From contig NZ_FXTU01000002.1 of NCBI RefSeq assembly GCF_900182735.1, positions 124,001 to 188,000 of the forward strand: a DNA stretch of 64,000 nucleotides. Direction: 5' to 3'. Shown here piece by piece: positions 8,989 to 17,465 of the stretch. The number at the start of each line of letters is the position of its first letter. Within the stretch, counting starts at the first letter, position 1. The stretch is from Laceyella tengchongensis. GTDB lineage: Bacteria; Bacillota; Bacilli; Thermoactinomycetales; Thermoactinomycetaceae. The notes under the pieces are model-generated. The model saw nothing but the letters and a program-made list of their open reading frames with translations, was not told the origin of the DNA and ran no database searches. The position numbers and the translations under genes were made by a program.

Positions 8989-9102
8989 CCCATTACAGCA
9001 ATGGGTTCTACCTTTAATTACGGTGATACGTCTGCATTAGAAAGGATGTAAGCCAATGTGCAATGTCGGTTTTGTCCTTGAAGATGTGGTCCAACTCTGT
9101 TT
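8989..9102. repeat. Degenerate copy of sequence at 11749-11864
   Basis: Near-identical to 11749-11864 (both begin CCCATTACAGCAATGGGTTC and end in CTCTGTTT), with small indels and substitutions. The right boundary jumps straight into the comM-like fragment, whereas in the intact locus about 275 bp intervene. No product is expected. Confidence 0.85.
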
Positions 9103-9452
9103 GCATCGCCAATTGTCGTGATTCTTTGTCTAAGGCTCAGAGTTCGCGGATATCGGCCGTGCTCATGGTTCTGCTCATGGTTCTGTGGGTGCTGTGTTCT
9201 TTCCCTTGGAAACGGCGAGCTTGTCGCTCGCGAGCGCGGTTGACCCGTTCGCGGATGGCAGACGAGGATTACCCTGTTTCTGCGCCACTCAATGTCTTGA
9301 AATCCACTTTGGGGACTTCGATGTGGATGTCAATGCGGTCCAGCAACGGGCCGGAGATTTTAGAGCGGTAGCGGCTCACTTTATGCGGTGTGCATGTGCA
9401 GGATTGGTCTTTGTCATACCCGATGTAACCGCACAGGCAGATGTGGCTTCTC
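9103..9452 (-). pseudogene. Internal fragment of comM (degenerate duplicate)
   Basis: Corresponds to about 12140-12475 within intact comM. The protein of the preserved part contains SRYRSKISGPLLDRIDIHIE and VPKVDFKTLSGAETG, identical to ComM, and the cysteine-rich stretch has changed (CLCGYIGYDKDQSCTC versus CPCGYFGYEEDRSCTC). It lacks both ends of the gene and contains a small tandem insertion (GGTTCTGCTCAT near 9170-9180) and frame disruptions. It is a dead copy left by an old duplication and deletion; together with the two preceding fragments it forms a scrambled image of 11.7-13.6 kb. Confidence 0.88.
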
Positions 9453-9457
9453 ATTTA

Positions 9458-9904
9458 CTATAAAAGACCGCTTTCTTCCATTCGCCGCTTTTTATTCATA
9501 AACAACTTGTACATATAGTCACCTCGTCTTCGATCAGTGCTAGCAACAAGTTCCGAAAATGGAGATACTGCATTAACCCCCTCCATTTTCACAATAGGCA
9601 TACTATAATAAACATATTGTGGGTCATCTAATTCAACATCCCATTTACCCTTTAATTGCTTTACATACACATCACCAACATATCGTAACATCCCGTCAAT
9701 AACCTCTGCCTTTTCACCTTCAACAAAGGACTGTGGTGAGGGATGTTTATCTAAAATCCATTGCTCCAATCGTATAAGCGATTCTGGCGAATAGTCTAAA
9801 TCTAAGTTGCTAAACTTATCGATAAAATCCTCAAGTACGTCCGATGCAAAGAATAGCCATTCTTGAAATTGATCTTCTGAAGAAAAAAATTGATTTCTGC
9901 TCAT
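9458..9904 (-). CDS. Putative immunity protein for the adjacent toxin
   Basis: 148 residues from MSRNQFFSSED (start at 9904, site AGGTG). The start is preferred over 9937 because that would overlap the toxin end; as chosen the gap is 10 nt, suggesting translational coupling. Soluble, no signal or membrane segment. Recognisable features are an acidic helical first half, then DGMLRYVGDVYVKQLKGKWD and a DDPQYVYYSMPIV segment ending in a basic tail. I do not recognise a named family. The role is inferred only from position: a small gene directly after a polymorphic toxin gene, the usual toxin-immunity order. It could also be an unrelated accessory gene. Confidence 0.6.
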   Translation of the reverse strand: MSRNQFFSSEDQFQEWLFFASDVLEDFIDKFSNLDLDYSPESLIRLEQWILDKHPSPQSFVEGEKAEVIDGMLRYVGDVYVKQLKGKWDVELDDPQYVYYSMPIVKMEGVNAVSPFSELVASTDRRRGDYMYKLFMNKKRRMEESGLL

Positions 9905-9914
9905 CACTGTGCAC

Positions 9915-11465
9915 CTACTTTTTCTTTTCATTTTCAATTATCACGTTGATACCACTTTTCTCAAGTTCTTCAATAAGGGGTTTACTTGCGGTAGCATTTT
10001 CAAATACCCAAGTAATATCCCATCCTTCTTCCTCGACTAAAAATCGATCTTTGGCAACTTCCTCTCTAATCCTTTCATTGAGTGAAACATAATACTCTTT
10101 ACCTTCCTTGGTACTCGTTTTATGTTCAATCGCCTTTCTTAGATCTTGATTTGCTATATCCAGTAACCGACGACCATAAGGAGTATTTTCCGAAACCTGA
10201 GTAGACGCTGGCCAATCTAATTTTTTCATATAGTTTTCGACTACCTGATGCGACTTACTCGGTTTCCCCATATTAGCATCATATAGCTTACTCCAACGAT
10301 CGTAACTCATCTCTCCATTTCTCTCTTGATACTCCTTCCACCTTTGAGCCTTGTGTTCTGGGCTTCCAGGAACCAGATCATCTCTCTTAACTTTTTTATT
10401 GCCACCGGCACCATTTCCTACTTCAGCAGCAAACTTCTGCAACCATGATCCAAAAGCAGTATCCTCTATTGTTTTTGGTGCAGATGCAGTGCCGTCACCA
10501 AATACCGTCACAGCCGATAATGGAATATTAATGATCTTGGAAACAATGGACTGACCATGGTGGGCAAGAACGACACCACCAAATCCAAAAGTAAGTCCGA
10601 CAAGCGCCGCAATTCCGGCTTTCTTGATACTTGGCCACTTCCCTTTAAGCCAATCAAAGACCATACTGTCGGCAAAGGCAGCGACCCCGCCAGAGATTCC
10701 GGTATTCATTAATCTTTGTGCAAACGGCGAAAAAGCTCTTCCCATCCATCCTGCGATCCGTCCCCCGGCCAGCCATATGCCACGGAAAACGGCCCACCCT
10801 GCAATTCCACTTAGACCTCCGGCAAACATGCTTCCAGATGCCGCCCCTCCGATCAAGCCAGCCAACCCAATTTCAGGTTGAAATAGAGACAAGAGAATAA
10901 ATCCCGCTGTTACCGCAGAATCGATAGGATGTTCTGTTATGTATTTTGCTAAATTTCCAAGTGGATCAAATCCACTAGCCTGCTCCATCAACTCATTAGC
11001 CATTATAAGTGGATGAAGCCAAGTCAGAAGGTCCTTTAACTTTTGATGGGGGCTTTTCTCTTCATCCGTAAACCATGCGAGCGATTTATCCTTTACCGTC
11101 TCCCAGGCTTCATTTAAGCCATCGTCCACTTTCTTCTCAAGGAACTGGTAACCAGATATAAGTTCTTCCATCCACTCGGGCCTGCCAAACAAATCATCTT
11201 TTCGTTCCTCAAGTGATTGTTCCCCCAATTCCGTATTTTCGGCACGATCCTCATCTAAGGATACAACCATGTTCTGTCCAGTGATCACTTGTATGATTTT
11301 TTGTTGTAGCAATCCCTGTACCTCTGCACTAGCTGCCACTTGGTCAAGTAAAAGCGCTAAGGCGATACCACAAGATATGACCACGATGTACTCTATCGTC
11401 GATGACCCTTTACGACTTCTCAAAGACTTAGCAAGACTATTCAGAAACCCAATCAATCTACTCAA
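9915..11465 (-). CDS. Polymorphic toxin with Flp/Tad pilin-like N-terminus and REase-like C-terminus
   Basis: 516 residues; start TTG at 11465 with GGAGGGTG 12 nt upstream. Residues 16-42 form a class III (Tad/Flp) prepilin signal: basic RSRKG, then SSTIEY with Gly20 as -1, Glu25 at +5 and Tyr26 at +6, then a hydrophobic helix. The middle (about 165-315) is Gly/Ala-rich and hydrophobic, perhaps a membrane-active or pre-toxin region. From about 365 the linker PGSPEHKAQRWKEYQERNG precedes the C-terminal domain, a pattern seen before toxin domains. In that domain Asp436 and the E-H-K of residues 447-449 could form a PD-(D/E)xK nuclease site, followed by GWDITWVFE. Delivery by a Tad-like or other secretion machine is inferred; none is visible in this window. 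Confidence 0.65.
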   Translation of the reverse strand: MSRLIGFLNSLAKSLRSRKGSSTIEYIVVISCGIALALLLDQVAASAEVQGLLQQKIIQVITGQNMVVSLDEDRAENTELGEQSLEERKDDLFGRPEWMEELISGYQFLEKKVDDGLNEAWETVKDKSLAWFTDEEKSPHQKLKDLLTWLHPLIMANELMEQASGFDPLGNLAKYITEHPIDSAVTAGFILLSLFQPEIGLAGLIGGAASGSMFAGGLSGIAGWAVFRGIWLAGGRIAGWMGRAFSPFAQRLMNTGISGGVAAFADSMVFDWLKGKWPSIKKAGIAALVGLTFGFGGVVLAHHGQSIVSKIINIPLSAVTVFGDGTASAPKTIEDTAFGSWLQKFAAEVGNGAGGNKKVKRDDLVPGSPEHKAQRWKEYQERNGEMSYDRWSKLYDANMGKPSKSHQVVENYMKKLDWPASTQVSENTPYGRRLLDIANQDLRKAIEHKTSTKEGKEYYVSLNERIREEVAKDRFLVEEEGWDITWVFENATASKPLIEELEKSGINVIIENEKKK

Positions 11466-11603
11466 CTAAGCTTTCACCCTCCGGTTTGGGTTTTCTTCTT
11501 ACAAGAACATATTAAGTCAACCGGAAATTAGAGGGAAGAGCTTAATAAAATAACAATATCACATCTATATTTGGTCTACTTTATATCAACTTTGTATTTA
11601 ATC
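11466..11603. other. AT-rich intergenic region upstream of the toxin
   Basis: 138 bp without a credible ORF. It contains the toxin ribosome binding site and presumably its promoter; no clear -35/-10 pair was chosen. Confidence 0.5.
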
Positions 11604-11945
11604 TCATGAAACAATGGATTCATAAACGCAATTTCCCTTGGCGTATAAATTGCAAGATAAACTCGTCTCATAACTCAGCGAACCTTGAATCTTATCGGTA
11701 AACAACTGAGTATAGATAAACTGCTTTTGCATCAATTCTTCATGTGCTCCCATTACAGCAATGGGTTCTACCTTTAATTCCGCTGATACAGTCTTCATTA
11801 GAAAGGATGAAAGCCAATGTGCGATGTCGTTTTTGTCCTTGAAGATGTGATCCAAACTCTGTTTCTTTATGATTCTATTATAAAATCCAGTGCTCCCATG
11901 CCGCTCCTTGTGAAAAGGGGAGGCATTTAGGCCCCTTGCCCCCAC
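11604..11945 (-). pseudogene. Chimeric ORF: unknown fragment joined to an ABC-transporter tail
   Basis: An open frame of 113 codons that seems to be two remnants. The C-terminal part, GAHEELMQKQFIYTQLFTDK, looks like the end of an ABC exporter ATPase (typically GxHEELMxxxGxYxxL). The part before it, up to about 11750, is the piece duplicated at 8989-9102 and is not recognised. The junction falls exactly where homology to the duplicate ends, so the join was probably made by recombination. No good ribosome binding site is visible. Probably not a functional protein. Confidence 0.5.
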
Positions 11946-11981
11946 CCATTTATCTCTCTATATACCAACTGATTTTCCCCC

Positions 11982-13508
11982 TCACTCCCAAAACTTCCGA
12001 TCCAGCGCCCGGTAACGGATCGCCTCGGCGATGTGGGCAGCGCTGATCTGCTCCGCTCCGGCGAGGTCGGCGATGGTGCGCGCCACTTTCAAAATGCGAT
12101 CGTGGGCACGGGCGCTTAAGCCCAGGGTGTCGAAAGCTTGCTTCATCAATTGGCGTGATTCTTTGTCCAAGACGCAGTGTTCGCGGATGTCGGCCGTGCT
12201 CATGGTGCTGTTAGTGCTGTGTTCTTTCCCTTGGAAACGGCGGGCTTGTCGCTCGCGAGCGCGGTTGACCCGGTCGCGGATGGCAGTCGAGGATTCCCCT
12301 GTTTCTGCGCCGCTCAATGTCTTGAAATCCACTTTGGGAACTTCGATGTGAATGTCAATGCGGTCCAGCAACGGGCCGGAGATTTTAGAACGGTAGCGGC
12401 TCACTTGATGCGGAGTACATGTACAGGAGCGGTCTTCTTCGTACCCGAAGTAACCGCACGGGCAAGGGTTCATGCTCGCTACCAGCATCAGCTCAGCAGG
12501 AAATGTCAGGACAGCGCGGGCCCGGCCAAGGGTAACTTCGCGGTCTTCCAAGGGCTGGCGAAGCACTTCCAGCACGGTTTTAGAGAACTCTGGCAGTTCA
12601 TCGAGGAACAGCACGCCGCGATGAGCCAAACTCACTTCCCCCGGCTTTGGCACAGTTCCCCCGCCCACCAAGCCAGCAGTGGAGATGGTGTGATGAGGTG
12701 AACGAAAAGGGCGTTCGGTGATCAGCCGTCCCCGCTCTTTGATTAATCCTGCAATGCTGCAGATCTTGGTCACTTCCAACGACTCTTGCAAACTCATCTT
12801 GGGCAGAATGGTGGGAATCCTTCTGGCCAACATTGTTTTGCCCGAGCCAGGCGGACCGATTAACAACAAGTTGTGTTGGCCCGCGGCCGCCACTTCCATG
12901 GCCCGTTTCACATGGCTCTGCCCTTGTACATCGGCGAAGTCGACCGAAAAGACGGATTCCTCGCACATTTGCTCAGTTGGGCCACCAGTGGGTCGCCACT
13001 CCCCTCGGAAATAAGCAACTGCTTGTGCCAATGAAACAACCGGAACCAGCCGCAAGCCGTCCACCAACGCTCCTTCCGCCGCATTGGCCGCTGGAAGAAC
13101 CACTTCCTCTATTCCCGCTTCCCGGGCCGCCATCACCATGGCCAACACACCACTTAAAGGGCGCAAGCTTCCGTCCAAAGCCAGTTCGCCGATAAAGAGG
13201 GTGCGCTGAAGCGAATCAGCAGTCAACTGGCCGCTAGCGATCAACACCCCCAAGGCGATGGCCAAATCAAAACCGGACCCTTCTTTTTTCACATCAGCCG
13301 GTGCCAAGTTCGTGGTGATTCGCTGCAACGGAAAGTGGGCTTCACTGTTTTTGATGGCCGCGCGGACGCGGTCTTTGGCTTCTCGCACCGCCGAATCGGG
13401 CAAGCCGACAATATCAAACGACGGCAAGCCGTTACTGATATCTACTTCTACTTCAACCAATCGTCCGTCAATGCCTAAGACGCTAGCGCTGTAAAGTTTG
13501 GTGTACAC
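11982..13508 (-). CDS. comM: ComM/YifB family AAA+ ATPase (Mg-chelatase-like)
   Basis: 508 residues from GTG at 13508 (VYTKLYSASVLGIDG, site GGGGGAATA); the longer frame to 13535 lacks a better site. The N-terminal Lon-like domain (to about 165) is followed by a Mg-chelatase AAA+ domain with Walker A GPPGSGKTML and Walker B VLFLDELPEF, a four-Cys insert NPCPCGYFGY...RSCTC, and a C-terminal helical lid. In gammaproteobacteria ComM is a branch-migration helicase used in natural transformation; the role of the Firmicutes YifB is less clear. An internal part has been copied to 9103-9452. Complete length. Confidence 0.93.
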   Translation of the reverse strand: MYTKLYSASVLGIDGRLVEVEVDISNGLPSFDIVGLPDSAVREAKDRVRAAIKNSEAHFPLQRITTNLAPADVKKEGSGFDLAIALGVLIASGQLTADSLQRTLFIGELALDGSLRPLSGVLAMVMAAREAGIEEVVLPAANAAEGALVDGLRLVPVVSLAQAVAYFRGEWRPTGGPTEQMCEESVFSVDFADVQGQSHVKRAMEVAAAGQHNLLLIGPPGSGKTMLARRIPTILPKMSLQESLEVTKICSIAGLIKERGRLITERPFRSPHHTISTAGLVGGGTVPKPGEVSLAHRGVLFLDELPEFSKTVLEVLRQPLEDREVTLGRARAVLTFPAELMLVASMNPCPCGYFGYEEDRSCTCTPHQVSRYRSKISGPLLDRIDIHIEVPKVDFKTLSGAETGESSTAIRDRVNRARERQARRFQGKEHSTNSTMSTADIREHCVLDKESRQLMKQAFDTLGLSARAHDRILKVARTIADLAGAEQISAAHIAEAIRYRALDRKFWE

Positions 13509-13584
13509 TCGTATTCCCCCGGAAATAAATGTCATCTCCCATATTTTTCTAGATTAATCGACAAATTTCCTGTCTGTGCCTCTG

Positions 13585-13818
13585 TCAAGCAAGTATCCCC
13601 ACAATAAATAGGATGATCATTAGCCAAACAAAACTAAAGTAAACAAAGTTATGAGATCGCAGATACTGAGCAATCATTTTTGAATGGCTCCAGTTATACA
13701 ATCCAACACCCATTGACTCAAATAAAAAGTATTGCCTATAAAGGTAAATAGAACAGGATAAGGTAGCAAAACTGGGTAGGGTGTATTTATATGTAGGCTT
13801 ACTTTTTCTAAAGATCAT
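13585..13818 (-). CDS. Small hypothetical membrane ORF, possibly remnant
   Basis: 77 codons with a hydrophobic C-terminus (YFSFVWLMIILFIVGILA) and a Tyr/Phe-rich central part. No ribosome binding site is visible before the ATG at 13818, and the 3' end is duplicated in degenerate form at 8879-8923. It may be a small membrane protein of the accessory zone or a decayed gene end. Confidence 0.3.
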   Translation of the reverse strand: MIFRKSKPTYKYTLPSFATLSCSIYLYRQYFLFESMGVGLYNWSHSKMIAQYLRSHNFVYFSFVWLMIILFIVGILA

Positions 13819-13944
13819 GATGAGTCATACAATAAAAAAGTAAGGATAAAACACCATAACCTTCCAAATCTAATCCTCCTGTCTCAATTCGCCCTATATC
13901 TGGTAATTATACCTAAAAAGCACCCGTTCAAAATCGAACGATCA

Positions 13945-13985
13945 TCAAAAAAGCGATGAATAACCCATTAAGGGCTATTCATCGC
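13945..13985 (-). terminator. Terminator of spo0M
   Basis: Stem GCGATGAATA.CCC/GGG.TATTCATCGC (13953-13985) with one mismatch, followed on the minus strand by TTTTTT, 9 bp after the spo0M stop. Confidence 0.85.
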
Positions 13986-13993
13986 ATGTTAAA

Positions 13994-14911
13994 TCAATCA
14001 TCGTCTTCAAAAAAATCTTCCAATCCTCCATCGTCATCATCATTGTCGTCATTATCTAACATTTCGTTAACTACCATTGCTCCTATGACTCCAGCAGCAA
14101 ATCCCCCAACGGCCCCAGCCATACCCGAAGAATGGTATCCATGACCATGATGGGAGTGCCCGTAATGAGACTCATGGTGATAACCGGTATGCGCATAATC
14201 AACCATTTCCTCTAGAATTCCTTTTAATTCACTGACCAACTCCGCTTCAGAATCCAATAGGTGATTGGGGATGAATACCTCTCGTTTCAGCTCTTTTTCA
14301 TGCCCAAAAGAATACAGATCCAATTCTAGCAACAACCGAACACCATCGTGTTGCATCGCCACAACAAATTCCAATTCTTCAGCTTTGCCTTGTAAGAAGT
14401 CAGTGGGGAAAAGTGCAAATTCCTGCACATGACCATTAAACTTGCGGGAATCATGTTTCTCCCTGAATCCCAACTGGCTTAATGCATCCAATACTTGCTG
14501 TAAAGAGTGGGGACAAAGGATTTCTATGTAATCCCGGTCCTTTTGATCGACACCGCCCGCAATGTCCAATTTCGTGTTGAAAAAGTAGGTCACATAATTG
14601 CCTGAAATCAAGAGATCATAAGGCAATTGATATTGAAAGGGGAATTCTTTGTATTCCCCTGGATGAATGATAAAAGATTCATAAAATGGAATCGATGTAA
14701 CCGCATGAACATATTCCGTTTCATCATGGCGGATGACAACCATCAGTCGCACATCGATCTTGTTTATTTTTTGTTCGACCGTTCCGCCTTGGATCACCAA
14801 TTTCCCTTCAGCCACATCCCCAAGTTGAAATTGATTCCTGTTCAGTACCAAATCCACCTTTGCAGCCCCTTTGCCAAATCGGGCCATCAAATCTTTAAAC
14901 AATTGGTTCAC
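13994..14911 (-). CDS. spo0M: Spo0M-type sporulation control protein
   Basis: 305 residues. The first about 225 residues are the arrestin-like Spo0M fold (MNQLFKDLMARFGKGAAKVD, then LGDVAEGKLVIQGGTVEQ and the PYDL.ISG.YVTYFF region). After it comes a His/Gly/Tyr-rich stretch (HHESHYGHSHHGHGYH, about 248-263), a short hydrophobic GAVGGFAAGVIGAMV segment, and an extremely acidic tail of Asp/Glu. The His-rich and acidic tail could bind metal; this is inference. In Bacillus subtilis Spo0M affects sporulation and cell shape. Site AGGAAGGTG. It lies 8 nt downstream of the nuclease gene, likely co-transcribed. Confidence 0.88.
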   Translation of the reverse strand: MNQLFKDLMARFGKGAAKVDLVLNRNQFQLGDVAEGKLVIQGGTVEQKINKIDVRLMVVIRHDETEYVHAVTSIPFYESFIIHPGEYKEFPFQYQLPYDLLISGNYVTYFFNTKLDIAGGVDQKDRDYIEILCPHSLQQVLDALSQLGFREKHDSRKFNGHVQEFALFPTDFLQGKAEELEFVVAMQHDGVRLLLELDLYSFGHEKELKREVFIPNHLLDSEAELVSELKGILEEMVDYAHTGYHHESHYGHSHHGHGYHSSGMAGAVGGFAAGVIGAMVVNEMLDNDDNDDDDGGLEDFFEDDD

Positions 14912-14919
14912 CTTCCTAA

Positions 14920-15624
14920 TTATTTATAGGAACTCCAACACTCTTTCACTCCACTGCGGTGCCGGTTTGTTTTCATGGCTTCTTGCTCCGAATAAAAGTA
15001 CATGAGGTTTTCCGGTTTAATGTCTTTCACAACATGACAGCCGATAGGATGGTATACATCGCTATTCTTGCTCGCAACAAAAATATTCCTCTCATTTTTT
15101 AGCGCTTCGACATGGAAACCATCTTTTTTTGTGTAACTATCCCATTGCCAAATTCCAACTTTTTTGCGTTTCGCCTCTTGTTCCGCTTTTCTTAGCTCTT
15201 CCAGATATTTGGCGTCGGGTTGTTCCACATAAGCAATGCGAGCAAATCCTTCCTTCACCAGCTCTTCCTGCAATAACTTCCCATCCACATGCAGATAGGC
15301 AAGAAATCGGCCATATTTATCCCTCTTCGTCTCTTCTTTTTCCAGCTCAATTTTTTTCGCTTCATTGATCAATTTCTGAGTAAAGGCTTTTGCTTCATCT
15401 CCAAGCGGTTGCTTTCCGACATCCGGGTGATTGATTTCTGGTGTATCCACCAACAATAACTGGACTGTTTCCTCTTTTTTCTTCATTTTGACTTTAATCG
15501 TGTCTCCATCCACCACTGACACCGATTGTTTTGGTACCTCAGTTCTTTCCCCATTACCACAACCCGCGACAATCAACAGCCCCATCAACAGGAACCATAC
15601 ACCTAGTTTTCTCAAACTGGCCAC
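14920..15624 (-). CDS. Secreted thermonuclease-like lipoprotein (SNase domain)
   Basis: 234 residues, start GTG at 15624 with AAGGAGAG. A lipoprotein signal ends at LLIVAGC (Cys about 22). The staphylococcal-nuclease fold follows with VDGDTIKV, LLLVDTPEI, the catalytic Arg-Glu region (EKEETKRDKYGRFLAYL) and LVKEGFARI. From about residue 180 a short Cys/His module (NSDVYHPIGCHVV ... SGVKECW) is attached, as in several Firmicutes nucleases; it resembles an Ada-like metal-binding end. Likely degrades extracellular DNA or RNA at the cell surface. Confidence 0.9.
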   Translation of the reverse strand: MASLRKLGVWFLLMGLLIVAGCGNGERTEVPKQSVSVVDGDTIKVKMKKKEETVQLLLVDTPEINHPDVGKQPLGDEAKAFTQKLINEAKKIELEKEETKRDKYGRFLAYLHVDGKLLQEELVKEGFARIAYVEQPDAKYLEELRKAEQEAKRKKVGIWQWDSYTKKDGFHVEALKNERNIFVASKNSDVYHPIGCHVVKDIKPENLMYFYSEQEAMKTNRHRSGVKECWSSYK

Positions 15625-15878
15625 TACTTCTCTCTCCTTTTCATGATATCAAGGCACATTCGTTTCCAATTGAATCTTTTCAAAATTAAACTTATCACGT
15701 TGAAATTCAAAAATCAAATTCGGTAAAGAAAATTAGGTTCCAAAATCCGAGCCTAAGTTACTTTTGCTATTCATATTTCTTAAAATCGACTTTTTTTCTT
15801 TACCGAACATCGCTTGTTTTTTTTAACCGAATTCAATAGAATGGGATATATAAAACTAAAATCAGGGGAAATCACATA
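15625..15878. other. AT-rich intergenic region
   Basis: Contains the nuclease ribosome binding site and upstream region. TTTTTT and AAATT runs dominate; there is no supported gene. Confidence 0.5.
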
Positions 15879-16405
15879 TTGACAGAGGAAGAAAACTTAA
15901 CCCACATCATACTTAATGACCTCTGCCACCAAGCTTTACTTTGATCGGCACAGGCATAGACGCCATTGTTGTACGTCACCGACTTGAACCAGAGAAGGTG
16001 TACAAAATTTTTTCCAATGACCCCCACCACTTGCTGGAAAAAGAGTATAGTGCCTATAAAAAGTAGACACCCTTCCCCTATTTCGCCACTTGTTTTGGTA
16101 GAGACTCCAATTTTCTCATCCTTTCACACGAATCGGGATACACCTTATACGAATGTTTAGAGCTTGGAATTATTCTGCAAGGAATACACATTAAGTTAAT
16201 TGATCTTGCAAGCTTTTTGGACCCCGGGCAGGACTAACGGTGGAATGATCTTGTTAAAGGATATAAGGTTTTTATCCATTTCTCCCAGAGGAAAAAAAAC
16301 AAGGTTATATCATTGATAGAGTGAAGCAACTTTACTTTAACAGTGGATCAATTTCAAATGTCTTTAAATATGTTCAAAAACTCCTTCAGTATCTAAAGAT
16401 CAAGT
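15879..16405 (+). pseudogene. Decayed Ser/Thr protein-kinase-like gene
   Basis: Joining frames gives LIGTGIDAIVVRHR, VYKIFSNDPHHLLEKEYSAY, then PYFATCFGRDSNFLILSHES, GYTLYECLEL, and KLIDLASFLDPGQD followed by RWNDLVKGYK. This matches the pattern of small bacterial kinase-like proteins (Gly-loop region, E.YL.Y helix, hinge, xxIDxAxFxxPG). The catalytic HxD region is missing and at least three stops or shifts interrupt the frame. The family assignment rests on pattern recognition only. It is on the opposite strand to its neighbours and is clearly not functional. Confidence 0.5.
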
Positions 16406-16432
16406 AGGATAAACACTATATAAATGGCATAA

Positions 16433-16481
16433 CAAAAATCCCCCATAAAAGAGCCAAAGCAATGGCTTTTTTATGGGGGAT
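16433..16481 (-). terminator. Long hairpin terminator of the recombinase gene
   Basis: Arms of 19 bp (16438-16456 and 16463-16481; begins ATCCCCCATAAAA) with one wobble and a 6-nt loop, followed on the minus strand by TTTTTG. It lies 16 bp beyond the recombinase stop. Confidence 0.85.
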
Positions 16482-16496
16482 TCAAAGAGTGTTTGT

Positions 16497-17351
16497 CTAC
16501 CCGTTTAAATATCTCTTTGTTGTTTCAATGCTGGCATAACCCGCTAACTTGGATACCTCTTTTAAATCCATGTTGGCTTCAATCAGCCTGCGGCAAAATG
16601 TATGCCGCAAAGTTTGTGCTGAATATTGATCCAACCCGATATCTTGAAAAAACTTTTTAATTAAATAATGAATGCCTTGTCTCGTCATTCTTTCATTGAG
16701 TTGGGAAAGGACAACCGGCCCGTCTTGCTTCTTTTTTACATAGGGAATCCATTCGATCAGTGACTGAGTGAGCAACTCGTTCATCGGTACCGTTCGCGTC
16801 ATTTTGTGCTCATTTTTAATCATGATTAATCCATCTTTCCAAAAAACTTGATCCCAATCCAACAGGACAGTTTCTGAAACCGTAAAGCCAGCCTTCATCA
16901 TTAAATACACAATACAAAGATTACGATGCCGTTTCCAATCGTTTTTTTCAGATTTTACTCGTTCAAGCAATTTTTTTTCTTCTTCCATTGTTAACCACGA
17001 ATGTGAAGGGTGATTGGACTGTATTTTGGGTGCGCTGATCTCTGACAAAGGATTATGGCCAACAATGTTATTCTCGGTCAAAAAATTCCAATAAGACTTT
17101 AATGAGGCCATTCGTTTGTGAACAGTGGAAGGGGACAGTTTCTCCAAATGCAGCATTTCATTCTGCCATTCGATGATATGTGTGGACATCACTTGGTCCG
17201 GCCGGAAATCGATTTTATATTTATGGCTGAACCAAGTGTAGAATATGAAGACAGCCGTTAAATATTCGTCAATCGTCCGCTGTTTTCTGCCCGCCTCTGC
17301 CAACCATTTAGTAAATTCATCAATGAAGTCTGCAAATACACTAAAATCCAT
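16497..17351 (-). CDS. Tyrosine-recombinase-like protein with altered active site
   Basis: 284 residues from MDFSVF at 17351 (site GAGGGGGTG). The N-terminal SAM-like core-binding domain (about 1-105) and the C-terminal catalytic fold (about 115-284) are intact. Lys183 is present (HKMTRTVPM), as are Arg249 (TLRHTF) and the nucleophile Tyr281 (TTKRYLNG). But the first catalytic Arg, normally in GLRVSE, is Thr157 (GFTVSE), the His before LRH is Gln246, and the GH of the last motif is GY (Tyr272). The protein also ends right after the Tyr. It is related to XerC/D and phage integrases, but strand cleavage may be impaired. No attachment sites were found. It sits next to two decayed genes. Confidence 0.85.
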   Translation of the reverse strand: MDFSVFADFIDEFTKWLAEAGRKQRTIDEYLTAVFIFYTWFSHKYKIDFRPDQVMSTHIIEWQNEMLHLEKLSPSTVHKRMASLKSYWNFLTENNIVGHNPLSEISAPKIQSNHPSHSWLTMEEEKKLLERVKSEKNDWKRHRNLCIVYLMMKAGFTVSETVLLDWDQVFWKDGLIMIKNEHKMTRTVPMNELLTQSLIEWIPYVKKKQDGPVVLSQLNERMTRQGIHYLIKKFFQDIGLDQYSAQTLRHTFCRRLIEANMDLKEVSKLAGYASIETTKRYLNG

Positions 17352-17379
17352 GAATATCACCCCCTCGATTGTATTCTTT

Positions 17380-17408
17380 ATTATACGAATTGAACAAATG
17401 AAGGACAA
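17380..17408 (-). promoter_or_regulatory. Promoter of the recombinase gene
   Basis: Minus strand TTGTCC (17408-17403), 17-nt spacer, perfect TATAAT (17385-17380); predicted start near 17373, about 22 nt before the ATG. Confidence 0.75.
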
Positions 17409-17465
17409 CTCATTGATTGTTTTGCATTAGCAAGTTTTCGAAACTAATCGGTATTGATTGCACAA

